Source of the DNA: Hydrotalea sandarakina
GTDB lineage: Bacteria; Bacteroidota; Bacteroidia; Chitinophagales; Chitinophagaceae
Direction of reading: 5' to 3'
Assembly (NCBI RefSeq): GCF_003254115.1
Contig: NZ_QKZV01000001.1
Span: 217,585-281,584 of the forward strand
DNA: 64,000 nt
Shown: piece after piece, positions 9,334-17,737 of the stretch
How positions within the stretch are numbered: the stretch's first letter is position 1
Layout: each line of letters opens with the position of its first letter
Position numbers and translations under genes: made by a program
Notes under the pieces: model-generated
The model's input: only the letters and a program-made list of their open reading frames with translations
Databases searched by the model: none
Told to the model about the DNA's origin: nothing

Positions 9334-10698
9334 ATGAATATGGCCAACACTATTTTAATAATTGATGATGAAGTGAAGCTTAGAAGCTTATTGGCTAAAA
9401 TGTTGATGCTGGAAGGCTTTGAAGTACTTCAGGCCGGAGATGGTAAATCGGGATTAAAGAAATTAGAACAACAAAATATTGATATTGTACTTTGCGATGT
9501 AAAATTACCCGATGAAAATGGTATTGAATTATCTGCCGCCATCAAGCAAAAGTATCCTACCATTGAAATTATTTTAATGACGGCATACGGCACTATTCCG
9601 GATAGTGTGAAGGCCATTAAAAGTGGTGCTTTTGATTATATAACCAAGGGTGATGATAATTTAAAAATAATTCCCTTACTGCATAGGGCAATGGATAAAG
9701 TAAAGCTGGCAAAACGCGTACAGCAACTGGAGAAACAGTTAGTTCATAAATATGCGTTTGATAGTATTATCGGAAAATCAACAGTCATTCAACAGGCAAT
9801 TGATGCAGCTAAAAGGGTGGCACAAACGGATGCAACGGTTTTATTATTGGGAGAAACAGGAACGGGAAAAGAAGTATTTGCACAAGCTATTCATCAGGCA
9901 AGCAAGCGTAAACAAAACAATTTTGTCGCAGTGAATTGTTCGGCTTTCAGCAAAGATTTGTTAGAAAATGAATTGTTTGGTCATAAAATGGGAGCATTTA
10001 CCGGAGCCACGAAAGATGCAAAAGGTATTTTTGAAGAAGCCAATGAAGGAACCATTTTTTTAGATGAGATTGGCGAAATGCCCATTGATTTACAAGCCAA
10101 ACTGTTGCGTGTTATTGAAACAGGCGAATTTTTAAAACTCGGCGATACCGTGCCTACTAAAGTGAACGTACGGTTAATTGCTGCAACGAATAGAGATTTA
10201 AAACAAGAAATTTTAAATGGAAAATTTCGTGAGGACTTGTATTACCGTATTTCTGTTTTTCAAATTCAATTGCCTTCCTTGTGTGAAAGATTAGAGGATA
10301 TACCTGTTATTGCAGCCTATTTCCTAAAACACTTCTCAGAAAAAATAAACAAGAAAATAGAAAATATTAGTCCCGATTATATTCAACTCTTGCAAAACCA
10401 TACTTGGAAAGGCAATATTCGAGAATTAAAAAACATTATTGAACGAAGCGTTATTTTAACCGATTCGGATGTTTTGCAGCCCGAAACCTTGCCTATTGAT
10501 TTTCTGCAAGATTTTAATAGGGATACTATGCATCAATCGGGTATTTTTGATTTAGCCTCTGTTGAAAAAGCACATATTCAAAAAGTACTGCAATATACCG
10601 GTGGTAATAAAACGGAAACTGCTCGTTTATTGAATATTGCTTTAACTACTCTTTACAGAAAACTGGAAGAATACAAAATTTCCGTTTCCCCTCAATAA
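9334..10698 (+). CDS. Sigma-54-dependent response regulator (NtrC family), likely controls kdp
   Basis: Activates sigma-54 RNA polymerase after phosphorylation by a sensor kinase. From ATG 9334 (or 9340) it has about 454 residues in three parts. The receiver domain has the acidic pair in LIIDDE and phosphoacceptor Asp55 in LCDVKLP. The AAA+ domain has Walker A GETGTGKE, the sigma-54 contact loop GAFTGA and Walker B FLDEIGEMP. The C-terminal Fis-type helix-turn-helix has NKTETARLLNIALTTLYRKL. It lies directly upstream of kdpFABC on the same strand, and no OmpR-type KdpE is present in the cluster. Its likely kinase is the HAMP/PAS kinase at 17738. A palindrome and a sigma-54 promoter lie between this gene and kdpF. 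Confidence 0.92.
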   Translation: MNMANTILIIDDEVKLRSLLAKMLMLEGFEVLQAGDGKSGLKKLEQQNIDIVLCDVKLPDENGIELSAAIKQKYPTIEIILMTAYGTIPDSVKAIKSGAFDYITKGDDNLKIIPLLHRAMDKVKLAKRVQQLEKQLVHKYAFDSIIGKSTVIQQAIDAAKRVAQTDATVLLLGETGTGKEVFAQAIHQASKRKQNNFVAVNCSAFSKDLLENELFGHKMGAFTGATKDAKGIFEEANEGTIFLDEIGEMPIDLQAKLLRVIETGEFLKLGDTVPTKVNVRLIAATNRDLKQEILNGKFREDLYYRISVFQIQLPSLCERLEDIPVIAAYFLKHFSEKINKKIENISPDYIQLLQNHTWKGNIRELKNIIERSVILTDSDVLQPETLPIDFLQDFNRDTMHQSGIFDLASVEKAHIQKVLQYTGGNKTETARLLNIALTTLYRKLEEYKISVSPQ

Positions 10699-10708
10699 AT
10701 TTCTATTG

Positions 10709-10761
10709 TTACCCTTTCAAAACGATAGTCTTACCCTTTCAATTTGAAAGGGTATTTTTTT
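10709..10761 (+). promoter_or_regulatory. Enhancer-like palindrome plus direct repeat; also terminator-like
   Basis: TTACCCTTTCAA occurs at 10709-10720 and again at 10731-10742, exactly 22 bp (two helical turns) apart. The second copy forms an 11-bp perfect inverted repeat, TACCCTTTCAA (10732-10742) and TTGAAAGGGTA (10744-10754), around one central base. Its centre is about 110 bp upstream of the predicted sigma-54 start site, a typical enhancer distance. The palindrome is followed by seven T, so as RNA it can also form a hairpin that terminates the regulator gene. A dual role is inferred. Confidence 0.55.
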
Positions 10762-10828
10762 GCAAATGAATAATGAAAAAATTTCATAATTCAGTCCTGT
10801 ATTACATTTTATTGATCTTGAAAATTCT

Positions 10829-10843
10829 TGGTCTTTCATTTGC
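10829..10843 (+). promoter_or_regulatory. Sigma-54 (-24/-12) promoter of the kdp operon
   Basis: TGGTCTTTCATTTGC fits the sigma-54 pattern: GG at 10830-10831 and GC at 10842-10843, ten bases apart, with the preferred TTGC at -12. The predicted start is about 10855, leaving a leader of roughly 110 bases before kdpF. The adjacent gene encodes a sigma-54 activator, which supports the call. Confidence 0.7.
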
Positions 10844-10966
10844 CACCTATAATGCCAAAATGAATGAGCCATGCCAAAACTGAACACCTCATAATGATGC
10901 TTTAAGTTATGTATTTAATTTTCTAGTCAACGAATTATATCACCACCTTATCAATCTTCATGCAAA

Positions 10967-11044
10967 ATGTTTATCGTTTTTATTATAGCAATATTGGTAT
11001 TCATCTACATGTGTTATGTACTTGTGCATCCTGAAAAATTTTAA
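10967..11044 (+). CDS. kdpF: KdpF, small subunit of the potassium-transporting ATPase
   Basis: A 25-residue single-helix peptide, MFIVFIIAILVFIYMCYVLV followed by HPEKF. KdpF stabilises the KdpFABC complex in the inner membrane; family members are 25-30 residues, one helix, and end in a short polar tail such as PEKF or AEAF. The position, 55 bases before kdpA, is the canonical one. Another ATG at 10960 is in a different frame and gives no plausible product. Confidence 0.85.
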   Translation: MFIVFIIAILVFIYMCYVLVHPEKF

Positions 11045-11099
11045 AGCAAATTTTATTAAACGTCAGGTAGAAAAGTTTTAAAGTTTAAAAATAATTATA

Positions 11100-12803
11100 A
11101 TGCAATCTTATTCGGAATTATATGGTGTAATTGCCATGTTCATAATCGCTGTATTAATTGCCATCCCATTGGGTAGATATATGGGAAAGGTATTTTTAGG
11201 AGAAGATACCTGGTTAGATGTTGTGTTGAATCCGGTTGACCGCTTCATTTACCGCTTAATTGGGATAGATGAAAATGTTGAAATGAATTGGAAACAACAC
11301 ATCAAGGTATTGTTGATGATTAATTTTATTTGGTTTGTATTGGCCATGTTGGTATTAACAAATATGGCGCATCTGCCATTCAATCCCGATCATAATCCAT
11401 CCATGCCACTCGATTTGGCTTTTAATACCGCTATCAGTTTTATTACCAATACTAATATTCAGCACTATGCAGGCGAAACAGCCATGTCGTATTTAGGACA
11501 ATTGGTATTAATGCTCTTTCAGTTTATTAGCGCAGCCAGTGGTATAGCCATTTCTATTGTTGTTATTAAGGCCATGAAAGAAGGGATTAATTTACCGTTG
11601 GGTAACTTTTATTTTTACTTTGTTCGTACATGTACAAGAGTATTATTGCCTATTTGCATTGTACTGGCCATTATTTTTTTATACAACGGTGTGCCCATGA
11701 CGTTTCAAGGTAAAGACACCATTACAACTTTGCAAGGTGATACTGTACAAGTTAGTAAAGGGCCTGTTGCAGCTTTTGTTGCGATCAAGCAATTGGGTAC
11801 AAATGGTGGGGGGTTCTTTGGACCCAATTCTGCTCATCCGCTGGAAAATCCGAACTACTTTACCAATATGGTTGAAACAATAGCTATTTATTTATTACCC
11901 ATTGCTTTAATCTTTACCATGGGCTATATGCTGAATAGAAAAAAATTAGCTTGGATTGTTTTCGGTATTATGACCTTAGGATTCATTCTTTTGGTGGTTC
12001 CCACCATTAGCATGGAGGTTAGGGGAAATACAGCCATTGCCAAAATGGGTATTAATAATATTTCTGGAAATATGGAAGGAAAAGAAGTTCGCTTTGGTTC
12101 AATGGCTTCAGCCTATTGGGCAATTGCAACAACGGTAACCAGTAATGGTTCTGTAAATGCCATGCATGATAGCTTTATGCCATTATCAGGTATGTGTGCA
12201 ATGTTGGGAATGATGATTAATGCCTTTTATGGTGGGGTAGGTGTAGGATTTTTAAACTTTTATATTTTCATGATCTTAGCCGTGTTTATCAGTGGTTTAA
12301 TGGTAGGAAGAACACCTGAGTTATTGGGTAAAAAAATTGAAGCTCGTGAAATGCAAATTGCCATGATTGTTGCTTTGTTGCATCCATTCTTAATTTTAAC
12401 CGGTACCGCTATTGCTTCCTATTTGTATGCGCATCATCCTGAACAATATGCAGCATGGTTATCTAATCCCGGCTATCATGGCTTCAGCGAAATGTTGTAT
12501 GAATTTACTTCAGCAAGTGCCAACAACGGTAGCGAGTTTGCGGGGCTAAATGCGAATACGGCCTGGTGGAATATTGCCGATGGAATTGTGATGTTATTGG
12601 CCAGATTTATACCAATCATTGGTCCGGTAGCAATTGCCGCATCTTTATCGCAAAAAAAATATATTCCTGCCGGTGCCGGCACTTTACAAATTGATACCCC
12701 AACATTTGGCATTATGATTATTGCGGTAATTATCATTATTGCAGCATTATCCTTTTTCCCTGCACTGACACTGGGTCCTGTTGCCGAATATTTTTCTTTC
12801 TAA
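11100..12803 (+). CDS. kdpA: Potassium-transporting ATPase subunit A
   Basis: KdpA is the potassium-binding, channel-like subunit of the high-affinity KdpFABC pump. The 567-residue protein has about ten membrane helices. It shows KdpA signatures: DRFIYRLIGID near the N-terminus, the pore-loop regions TAISFITNTNIQHYAGE and LGTNGGGFFGPNSAHP, ATTVTSNGSVNAMHDS and FTSASANNGSEFAGL. These Gly-rich loops form the four-fold pseudo-symmetric selectivity filter. Length is usual. It follows kdpF and precedes kdpB by 27 bases, in one operon. Confidence 0.98.
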   Translation: MQSYSELYGVIAMFIIAVLIAIPLGRYMGKVFLGEDTWLDVVLNPVDRFIYRLIGIDENVEMNWKQHIKVLLMINFIWFVLAMLVLTNMAHLPFNPDHNPSMPLDLAFNTAISFITNTNIQHYAGETAMSYLGQLVLMLFQFISAASGIAISIVVIKAMKEGINLPLGNFYFYFVRTCTRVLLPICIVLAIIFLYNGVPMTFQGKDTITTLQGDTVQVSKGPVAAFVAIKQLGTNGGGFFGPNSAHPLENPNYFTNMVETIAIYLLPIALIFTMGYMLNRKKLAWIVFGIMTLGFILLVVPTISMEVRGNTAIAKMGINNISGNMEGKEVRFGSMASAYWAIATTVTSNGSVNAMHDSFMPLSGMCAMLGMMINAFYGGVGVGFLNFYIFMILAVFISGLMVGRTPELLGKKIEAREMQIAMIVALLHPFLILTGTAIASYLYAHHPEQYAAWLSNPGYHGFSEMLYEFTSASANNGSEFAGLNANTAWWNIADGIVMLLARFIPIIGPVAIAASLSQKKYIPAGAGTLQIDTPTFGIMIIAVIIIIAALSFFPALTLGPVAEYFSF

Positions 12804-12830
12804 ACAAATGTTATATATCAATTATATATT

Positions 12831-14861
12831 ATGACAAACAAAGTAATCAATAAGGCATCAATAGGTGGTGCATTAAAACAATCTTTTTTAAAATTAAATC
12901 CTGCCACATTAATATTGAATCCGGTAATGTTTACAGTATGGTTAGGAACTGCGGTAATGGCTTGTGTTTGTATATGGATTGCTTTAGGCGAAACATCGCA
13001 GGGCAGTTTAAGCTATAATGTAACCATTACCATTATTTTATTTGTAACATTATTGTTTGCCAATTTTGCGGAAGCAATAGCTGAAGAACGTGGCAAAGCA
13101 CAGGCGAATAGTTTAAGAAAAACCCGTGAAGATTCACCTGCTAAGTTAGTGTTGCCTGTAGGTGAAATTTATATGAATGAAGTCATTACAATTCCGGCTT
13201 CCAAGTTGAAAAAAGGAGATGTATTTATTTGTGAAACCAATGATATTATACCGGCCGATGGTGAAATTATTGAAGGTCTTGCTACCATTGATGAAAGTGC
13301 TATTACCGGAGAAAGCGCACCTGTTATAAGAGAAGCGGGTGGTGATAAAAGCAGTGTTACCGGCGGCACTAAAGTATTAAGTGATAAGATAAAAGTTAAA
13401 GTTACAAGCGATGCCGGAGAAAGTTTCTTAGATAAAATGATTGAGTTGGTGGAAGGTGCTTCCCGACAAAAATCGCCCAATGAAATTGCGCTTACTATTT
13501 TGTTGGCAGGGTTTACATTGGTATTCATTATTGTAACGGTAACACTTAAACCATTTGCCGATTATGCACATACACCCATAACCATTGCGGCTTTCATTGC
13601 CTTGTTTGTTTGTTTAATTCCTACAACCATTGGCGGCTTATTGTCTGCCATAGGCATAGCAGGCATGAATAGAGCATTAAAAGCCAATGTGATTACAAAA
13701 AGCGGTAAAGCAGTTGAAACAGCTGGTGATGTGGATGTGCTGTTGCTTGATAAAACTGGTACAATTACGATTGGTAATAGAAAAGCTACTCATTTTCATG
13801 CATTATCTAATGTTGACAAGGAATATTTTAAACAAATGGCGGTATATAGTTCCTTGGCAGATGAAACCCCTGAAGGAAAATCTATCATTGAGTTAGCTGA
13901 CATGAATGTATCGGTACAGCAATTAGAAAATCCCAGGTTTATTGCATTTACTGCCGAAACACGTTGTTCGGGAATTGATTGCAATAACTTACGCATAAGA
14001 AAAGGGGCGGCTGATGCTATTAAGAGAATTTGCGAAAAAGCAGGCACCATGTTTCCGGAAGAAGCTACCCATATTGTTCAATCTATTTCAATGCAAGGGG
14101 GTACACCGTTAGTGGTGGCAGTAAATGAAAATGTGATAGGAGTGGTAGAGCTACAAGATATTATAAAAACAGGTATTAAAGAGCGTTTTGACCGATTACG
14201 AAAAATGGGTATAAAAACTGTAATGGTTACAGGAGATAATCCATTAACCGCTAAATACATTGCAGAAAAAGCAGGTGTAGATGATTTTATTGCCGAAGCA
14301 AAACCTGAAGATAAAATGAATTACATAAAGGTTGAACAAATGCAAGGCCGCTTATTTGCTATGATGGGCGATGGAACAAATGATGCCCCTGCTTTAGCTC
14401 AAGCTGATGTAGGTGTTGCCATGAATAGTGGTACCCAAGCAGCCAAAGAAGCAGGCAATATGGTTGATTTGGATAATGACCCCACTAAACTAATTGAAGT
14501 AGTTGAAATTGGAAAGCAATTATTAATGACGCGGGGTACACTTACTACTTTTAGTATTGCCAATGATGTAGCAAAATATTTTGCCATTGTGCCGGCCTTA
14601 TTCATTACCTACATTCCTGCATTGCAGGGAATTAATATTATGCATTTGCATAGCCCTCAAAGCGCCATTTTATCTGCTGTTATTTTCAATGCAATTATCA
14701 TTCCTTTATTAATTCCATTGGCTTTAAAAGGTGTTACCTATCGGCCTATTGGTGCAAGTGCTTTATTGCGCCGCAATTTATTCATTTATGGCTTAGGGGG
14801 TATTATAGTTCCCTTTGTAGGTATTAAACTCATTGATATGATTGTTACATACTTTTTTTAA
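12831..14861 (+). CDS. kdpB: Potassium-transporting ATPase subunit B (P-type ATPase)
   Basis: ATP-hydrolysing subunit of KdpFABC. The 676-residue protein has the actuator loop TGES ([11 protein letters not shown]), the phosphorylation motif [10 protein letters not shown] with Asp307 (the same number as in Escherichia coli), and the nucleotide-binding KGAA motif. The hinge [10 protein letters not shown] and [20 protein letters not shown] are also present. Seven membrane helices are expected; hydrophobic segments lie near 30-80, 220-285 and 570-676. All catalytic motifs are intact. It lies 27 bases after kdpA and 11 before kdpC. Confidence 0.98.
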   Translation: MTNKVINKASIGGALKQSFLKLNPATLILNPVMFTVWLGTAVMACVCIWIALGETSQGSLSYNVTITIILFVTLLFANFAEAIAEERGKAQANSLRKTREDSPAKLVLPVGEIYMNEVITIPASKLKKGDVFICETNDIIPADGEIIEGLATIDESAITGESAPVIREAGGDKSSVTGGTKVLSDKIKVKVTSDAGESFLDKMIELVEGASRQKSPNEIALTILLAGFTLVFIIVTVTLKPFADYAHTPITIAAFIALFVCLIPTTIGGLLSAIGIAGMNRALKANVITKSGKAVETAGDVDVLLLDKTGTITIGNRKATHFHALSNVDKEYFKQMAVYSSLADETPEGKSIIELADMNVSVQQLENPRFIAFTAETRCSGIDCNNLRIRKGAADAIKRICEKAGTMFPEEATHIVQSISMQGGTPLVVAVNENVIGVVELQDIIKTGIKERFDRLRKMGIKTVMVTGDNPLTAKYIAEKAGVDDFIAEAKPEDKMNYIKVEQMQGRLFAMMGDGTNDAPALAQADVGVAMNSGTQAAKEAGNMVDLDNDPTKLIEVVEIGKQLLMTRGTLTTFSIANDVAKYFAIVPALFITYIPALQGINIMHLHSPQSAILSAVIFNAIIIPLLIPLALKGVTYRPIGASALLRRNLFIYGLGGIIVPFVGIKLIDMIVTYFF

Positions 14862-14872
14862 TATAATTAGAT

Positions 14873-15451
14873 ATGAAAACTTATTTATTTCCGGCTATAC
14901 GATTAACATTTGTTTTTTTGGTTCTATGCAGCATTATTTACACTGCAATTATATGGGGTGTTGCAAAAATTACACCCAACAATGGCGAGCCTGCAATTAT
15001 AAATGTGCAAGGAAAAAGAATGTATAGCGATGTTGGACAAAAGTTTGATGCTGACCAATATTTTTGGTCGCGTCCTTCTGCTGTAAATTATAATGCGGCC
15101 GCTGCAGGTGCCAGTAATAAAGGCCCATATAATACCGATTATTTAAAATCAATACAGGCCAATATTGATTCGTTTGTAATACATCATCCGGATGTGGCTG
15201 TGAAAAATATTCCCATTGATATGATTACAGCCAGTGCTAGTGGCTTAGACCCCGATATTACGGTTCAGGCTGCCAACATTCAGGTAAATAGAATTGCTCA
15301 TGTTCGCAATCTTCAACCCGGTTTACTGCAGTCATTAATTCAACAACATATTCATCATCCATTTTTGGGAATTTTTGGTCCTGCTTATGTAAATGTATTG
15401 GAATTGAATGTTGCTTTAAATGATTTGTCTGCAAGTTATCATGCACAATAA
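14873..15451 (+). CDS. kdpC: Potassium-transporting ATPase subunit C
   Basis: KdpC is a single-span periplasm-facing subunit that supports KdpFABC turnover. The 192-residue protein has an N-terminal membrane anchor (residues about 8-32), the conserved QYFWSRPSAV segment, and TASASGLDPDITVQAA, the family signature. Length matches E. coli KdpC (190). It starts 11 bases after kdpB and 17 bases before the porin gene, clearly the same transcript. Confidence 0.96.
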   Translation: MKTYLFPAIRLTFVFLVLCSIIYTAIIWGVAKITPNNGEPAIINVQGKRMYSDVGQKFDADQYFWSRPSAVNYNAAAAGASNKGPYNTDYLKSIQANIDSFVIHHPDVAVKNIPIDMITASASGLDPDITVQAANIQVNRIAHVRNLQPGLLQSLIQQHIHHPFLGIFGPAYVNVLELNVALNDLSASYHAQ

Positions 15452-15468
15452 AATTTTTTAATTCATTT

Positions 15469-16545
15469 ATGCGAAAAATTACATTTTTATTTTTTTATTT
15501 TTCTGCTGTTGCCGTAAATGCGCAAACAGATTCCTCAAAACAAAAATTGAAATTGAGTGCATACCTTGATATGTATGATACCTATGATTTTGCCAATCCC
15601 GATAATCATACTCGCCCCACTTTTTTGTACAATTACACCAGAACAAATGAGGTTAATTTAAATTTAGGTTATATAAAAGCTTCGTTAGTAGAAAAAAATG
15701 TAAGAGCTAATTTGGCTTTTGCCACCGGTACTTACATGAATGCCAATTATGTCAATGAAGTTGGTGTAATGAAAAATGTTTTTGAGGCTAATTTGGGTGT
15801 AAAACTATCATCAAAAAAAGCACTATGGATAGATGCAGGTATTTTCCCGTCACACATTGGTTTTGAAAGCGCCATATCAAATGATTGTTGGACTTTAACT
15901 AGAAGTATATTAGCGGAAAACTCACCTTATTATGAAAGTGGTGTGCGGCTATCTTATACTACTTCAAACGAAAAATGGTATTTGTCAATGCTATTGCTGA
16001 ATGGATGGCAAGTTATTAATAGAGTAGATGGCAATAATGCACTTGCTTTAGGCCATCAGGTTACTTTTCAACCATCGCAGGCCGTTTTGTTCAATAGCAG
16101 TTCATTTATTGGTAATGTATATGCAGACAGTATTTCGCGAATGCGCTATTTTCATAACTTTTACACAGTTATTCAATTCAGTTCCAAGTGGGGAATCACA
16201 ACAGGGTTTGATATTGGGCTTCAACAAAAACACAAGTATAGTAATTCATTGAATAACTGGTATGGCTACGTAGTTATATTACAATGGAAACCTACTGAAA
16301 AAAATGCAATTGGATTGCGGGTTGAAAATTACAATGACCCGAATAATATTATTATTCCAAAAGGTTTCAACAATGGGTTTAATACCTTTGGTTACTCACT
16401 TAATTATGATCAATCTATTTTACCCAATTTATTGTGGAGAATAGAAGCCAGATATTTATACAATTCCGATAACTATTTTACAAATAATAATATGCCGGTT
16501 AATAATAATGTTTCAATTTGTACAGCACTTCAAATGTCGTTTTAA
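15469..16545 (+). CDS. Outer-membrane beta-barrel porin in the kdp operon
   Basis: The 358-residue protein has a signal peptide (MRKITFLFFYFSAVAVNAQ) and alternating beta strands throughout, ending in an aromatic C-terminus (ALQMSF), as outer-membrane barrels do. The pattern resembles BBP2/OmpL-like porins (YLDMYDTYDF, LGYIKASL, WIDAGIFPSHIGFES). Its position between kdpC and the kdpD-like gene, with tight spacing and a one-base TAATG overlap with the next gene, suggests it helps potassium enter the periplasm when the pump is induced. That role is inference; the substrate is unknown. Confidence 0.8.
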   Translation: MRKITFLFFYFSAVAVNAQTDSSKQKLKLSAYLDMYDTYDFANPDNHTRPTFLYNYTRTNEVNLNLGYIKASLVEKNVRANLAFATGTYMNANYVNEVGVMKNVFEANLGVKLSSKKALWIDAGIFPSHIGFESAISNDCWTLTRSILAENSPYYESGVRLSYTTSNEKWYLSMLLLNGWQVINRVDGNNALALGHQVTFQPSQAVLFNSSSFIGNVYADSISRMRYFHNFYTVIQFSSKWGITTGFDIGLQQKHKYSNSLNNWYGYVVILQWKPTEKNAIGLRVENYNDPNNIIIPKGFNNGFNTFGYSLNYDQSILPNLLWRIEARYLYNSDNYFTNNNMPVNNNVSICTALQMSF

Positions 16546-17669
16546 TGGCTAATAAAGATATTTCCATACAAGATTTTTATAACCTGATTAAAAAATCTAA
16601 GCGCGGTAAATTTAAAATTTACATAGGCATGAGTGCAGGAGTTGGCAAAACTTACCGCATGTTACAAGAAGCGCATGCTTTACTAAAAAATGGGGTAGAT
16701 GTTAAAATAGGATACATTGAAACACATCAACGAAAAGAAACAGAAGCCTTGTTACAAGGATTACCGGTTATACCTCGACGAAAATTGTTTTATAAAGGTA
16801 AAGAGCTGGAAGAGTTAGATGTTGCTGCGGTATTAAACATGAGGCCTGAAGTGGTAATTATTGATGAGTTAGCCCACACCAATATTGAAGGAAGTAAAAA
16901 TGAAAAACGTTGGCAAGATGTTATGGAAATATTAGAGGCCGGGATAAATGTAATTAGTGCGGTGAATATACAACATATTGAAAGTTTAAACGAAGATGTA
17001 AAGTCCATAACAAACATAGAGGTAAAAGAACGTATTCCGGATAGCGTTTTGCGGGAAGCAGATGAAGTGGTGAATATTGATTTAACTGCTGACGAATTAA
17101 TAGACAGATTAAAAGAGGGGAAAATATATACAGCTGATAAAATTCATGCTGCGTTAAAAAATTTTTTTCAAAAAGAACACATACTACAATTGCGCGAATT
17201 AGCATTGAAAGAAGTAGCATCGCAAGTAGAAAGGAAAGTGGAAACTGAAGTAATAAAGAGTAATACATTAAAACCTGAACGTTTTTTAGCTTGTATTAGT
17301 TCCAATGATCAAACAGCAAAAACGGTGATAAGAAAAACAGCACGTTTGGCTAACTATTACAATTCAAAATGGTATGTTTTGTACGTACAAACTATGGATG
17401 AAAGTCCGGAGAAAATTCCTTTGGATAAACAAAGACATTTAATTAATAATTTTAAAACCGCTACCGAATTAGGTGCTGAAATTATTAAAATGAATAGCAA
17501 TAATATTGCTAAAACAATTATTGAGCAATGTGAAGAGCGGCAGATTACTACTGTATGCATAGGTAAACCGCATTTTAGTTTATTCAGGTTAATACTTTTC
17601 ACCAATGTGTTTAATGAACTATTAAAAAAACTTTCATTTAGTAAAGTTGATTTGATTATATTAAGCTGA
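16545..17669 (+). CDS. KdpD sensor half without kinase domain
   Basis: A 374-residue cytoplasmic protein equal to the N-terminal part of KdpD. It has Walker A GMSAGVGKT (residues 28-36), the KdpD-family segments GYIETHQRKETE and VIIDELAHTN, and GINVISAVNIQHIESLN. A universal-stress-protein domain follows (about 245-374, from FLACISSNDQTAKT). It lacks the four membrane helices, the GAF and the histidine kinase of full KdpD. Start: ATG 16545 overlaps the porin stop as TAATG, implying translational coupling. Short KdpDs of this kind are known from cyanobacteria and Deinococcus. It probably senses potassium-related signals and modulates the separate kinase downstream; that partnership is inferred. 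Confidence 0.88.
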   Translation: MANKDISIQDFYNLIKKSKRGKFKIYIGMSAGVGKTYRMLQEAHALLKNGVDVKIGYIETHQRKETEALLQGLPVIPRRKLFYKGKELEELDVAAVLNMRPEVVIIDELAHTNIEGSKNEKRWQDVMEILEAGINVISAVNIQHIESLNEDVKSITNIEVKERIPDSVLREADEVVNIDLTADELIDRLKEGKIYTADKIHAALKNFFQKEHILQLRELALKEVASQVERKVETEVIKSNTLKPERFLACISSNDQTAKTVIRKTARLANYYNSKWYVLYVQTMDESPEKIPLDKQRHLINNFKTATELGAEIIKMNSNNIAKTIIEQCEERQITTVCIGKPHFSLFRLILFTNVFNELLKKLSFSKVDLIILS

Positions 17670-17737
17670 TAATTGTATTTGAATTTGTTATTGAAATAAG
17701 TGAACACTGAATTTTATTCAATTTTGAGCATTTTTAT

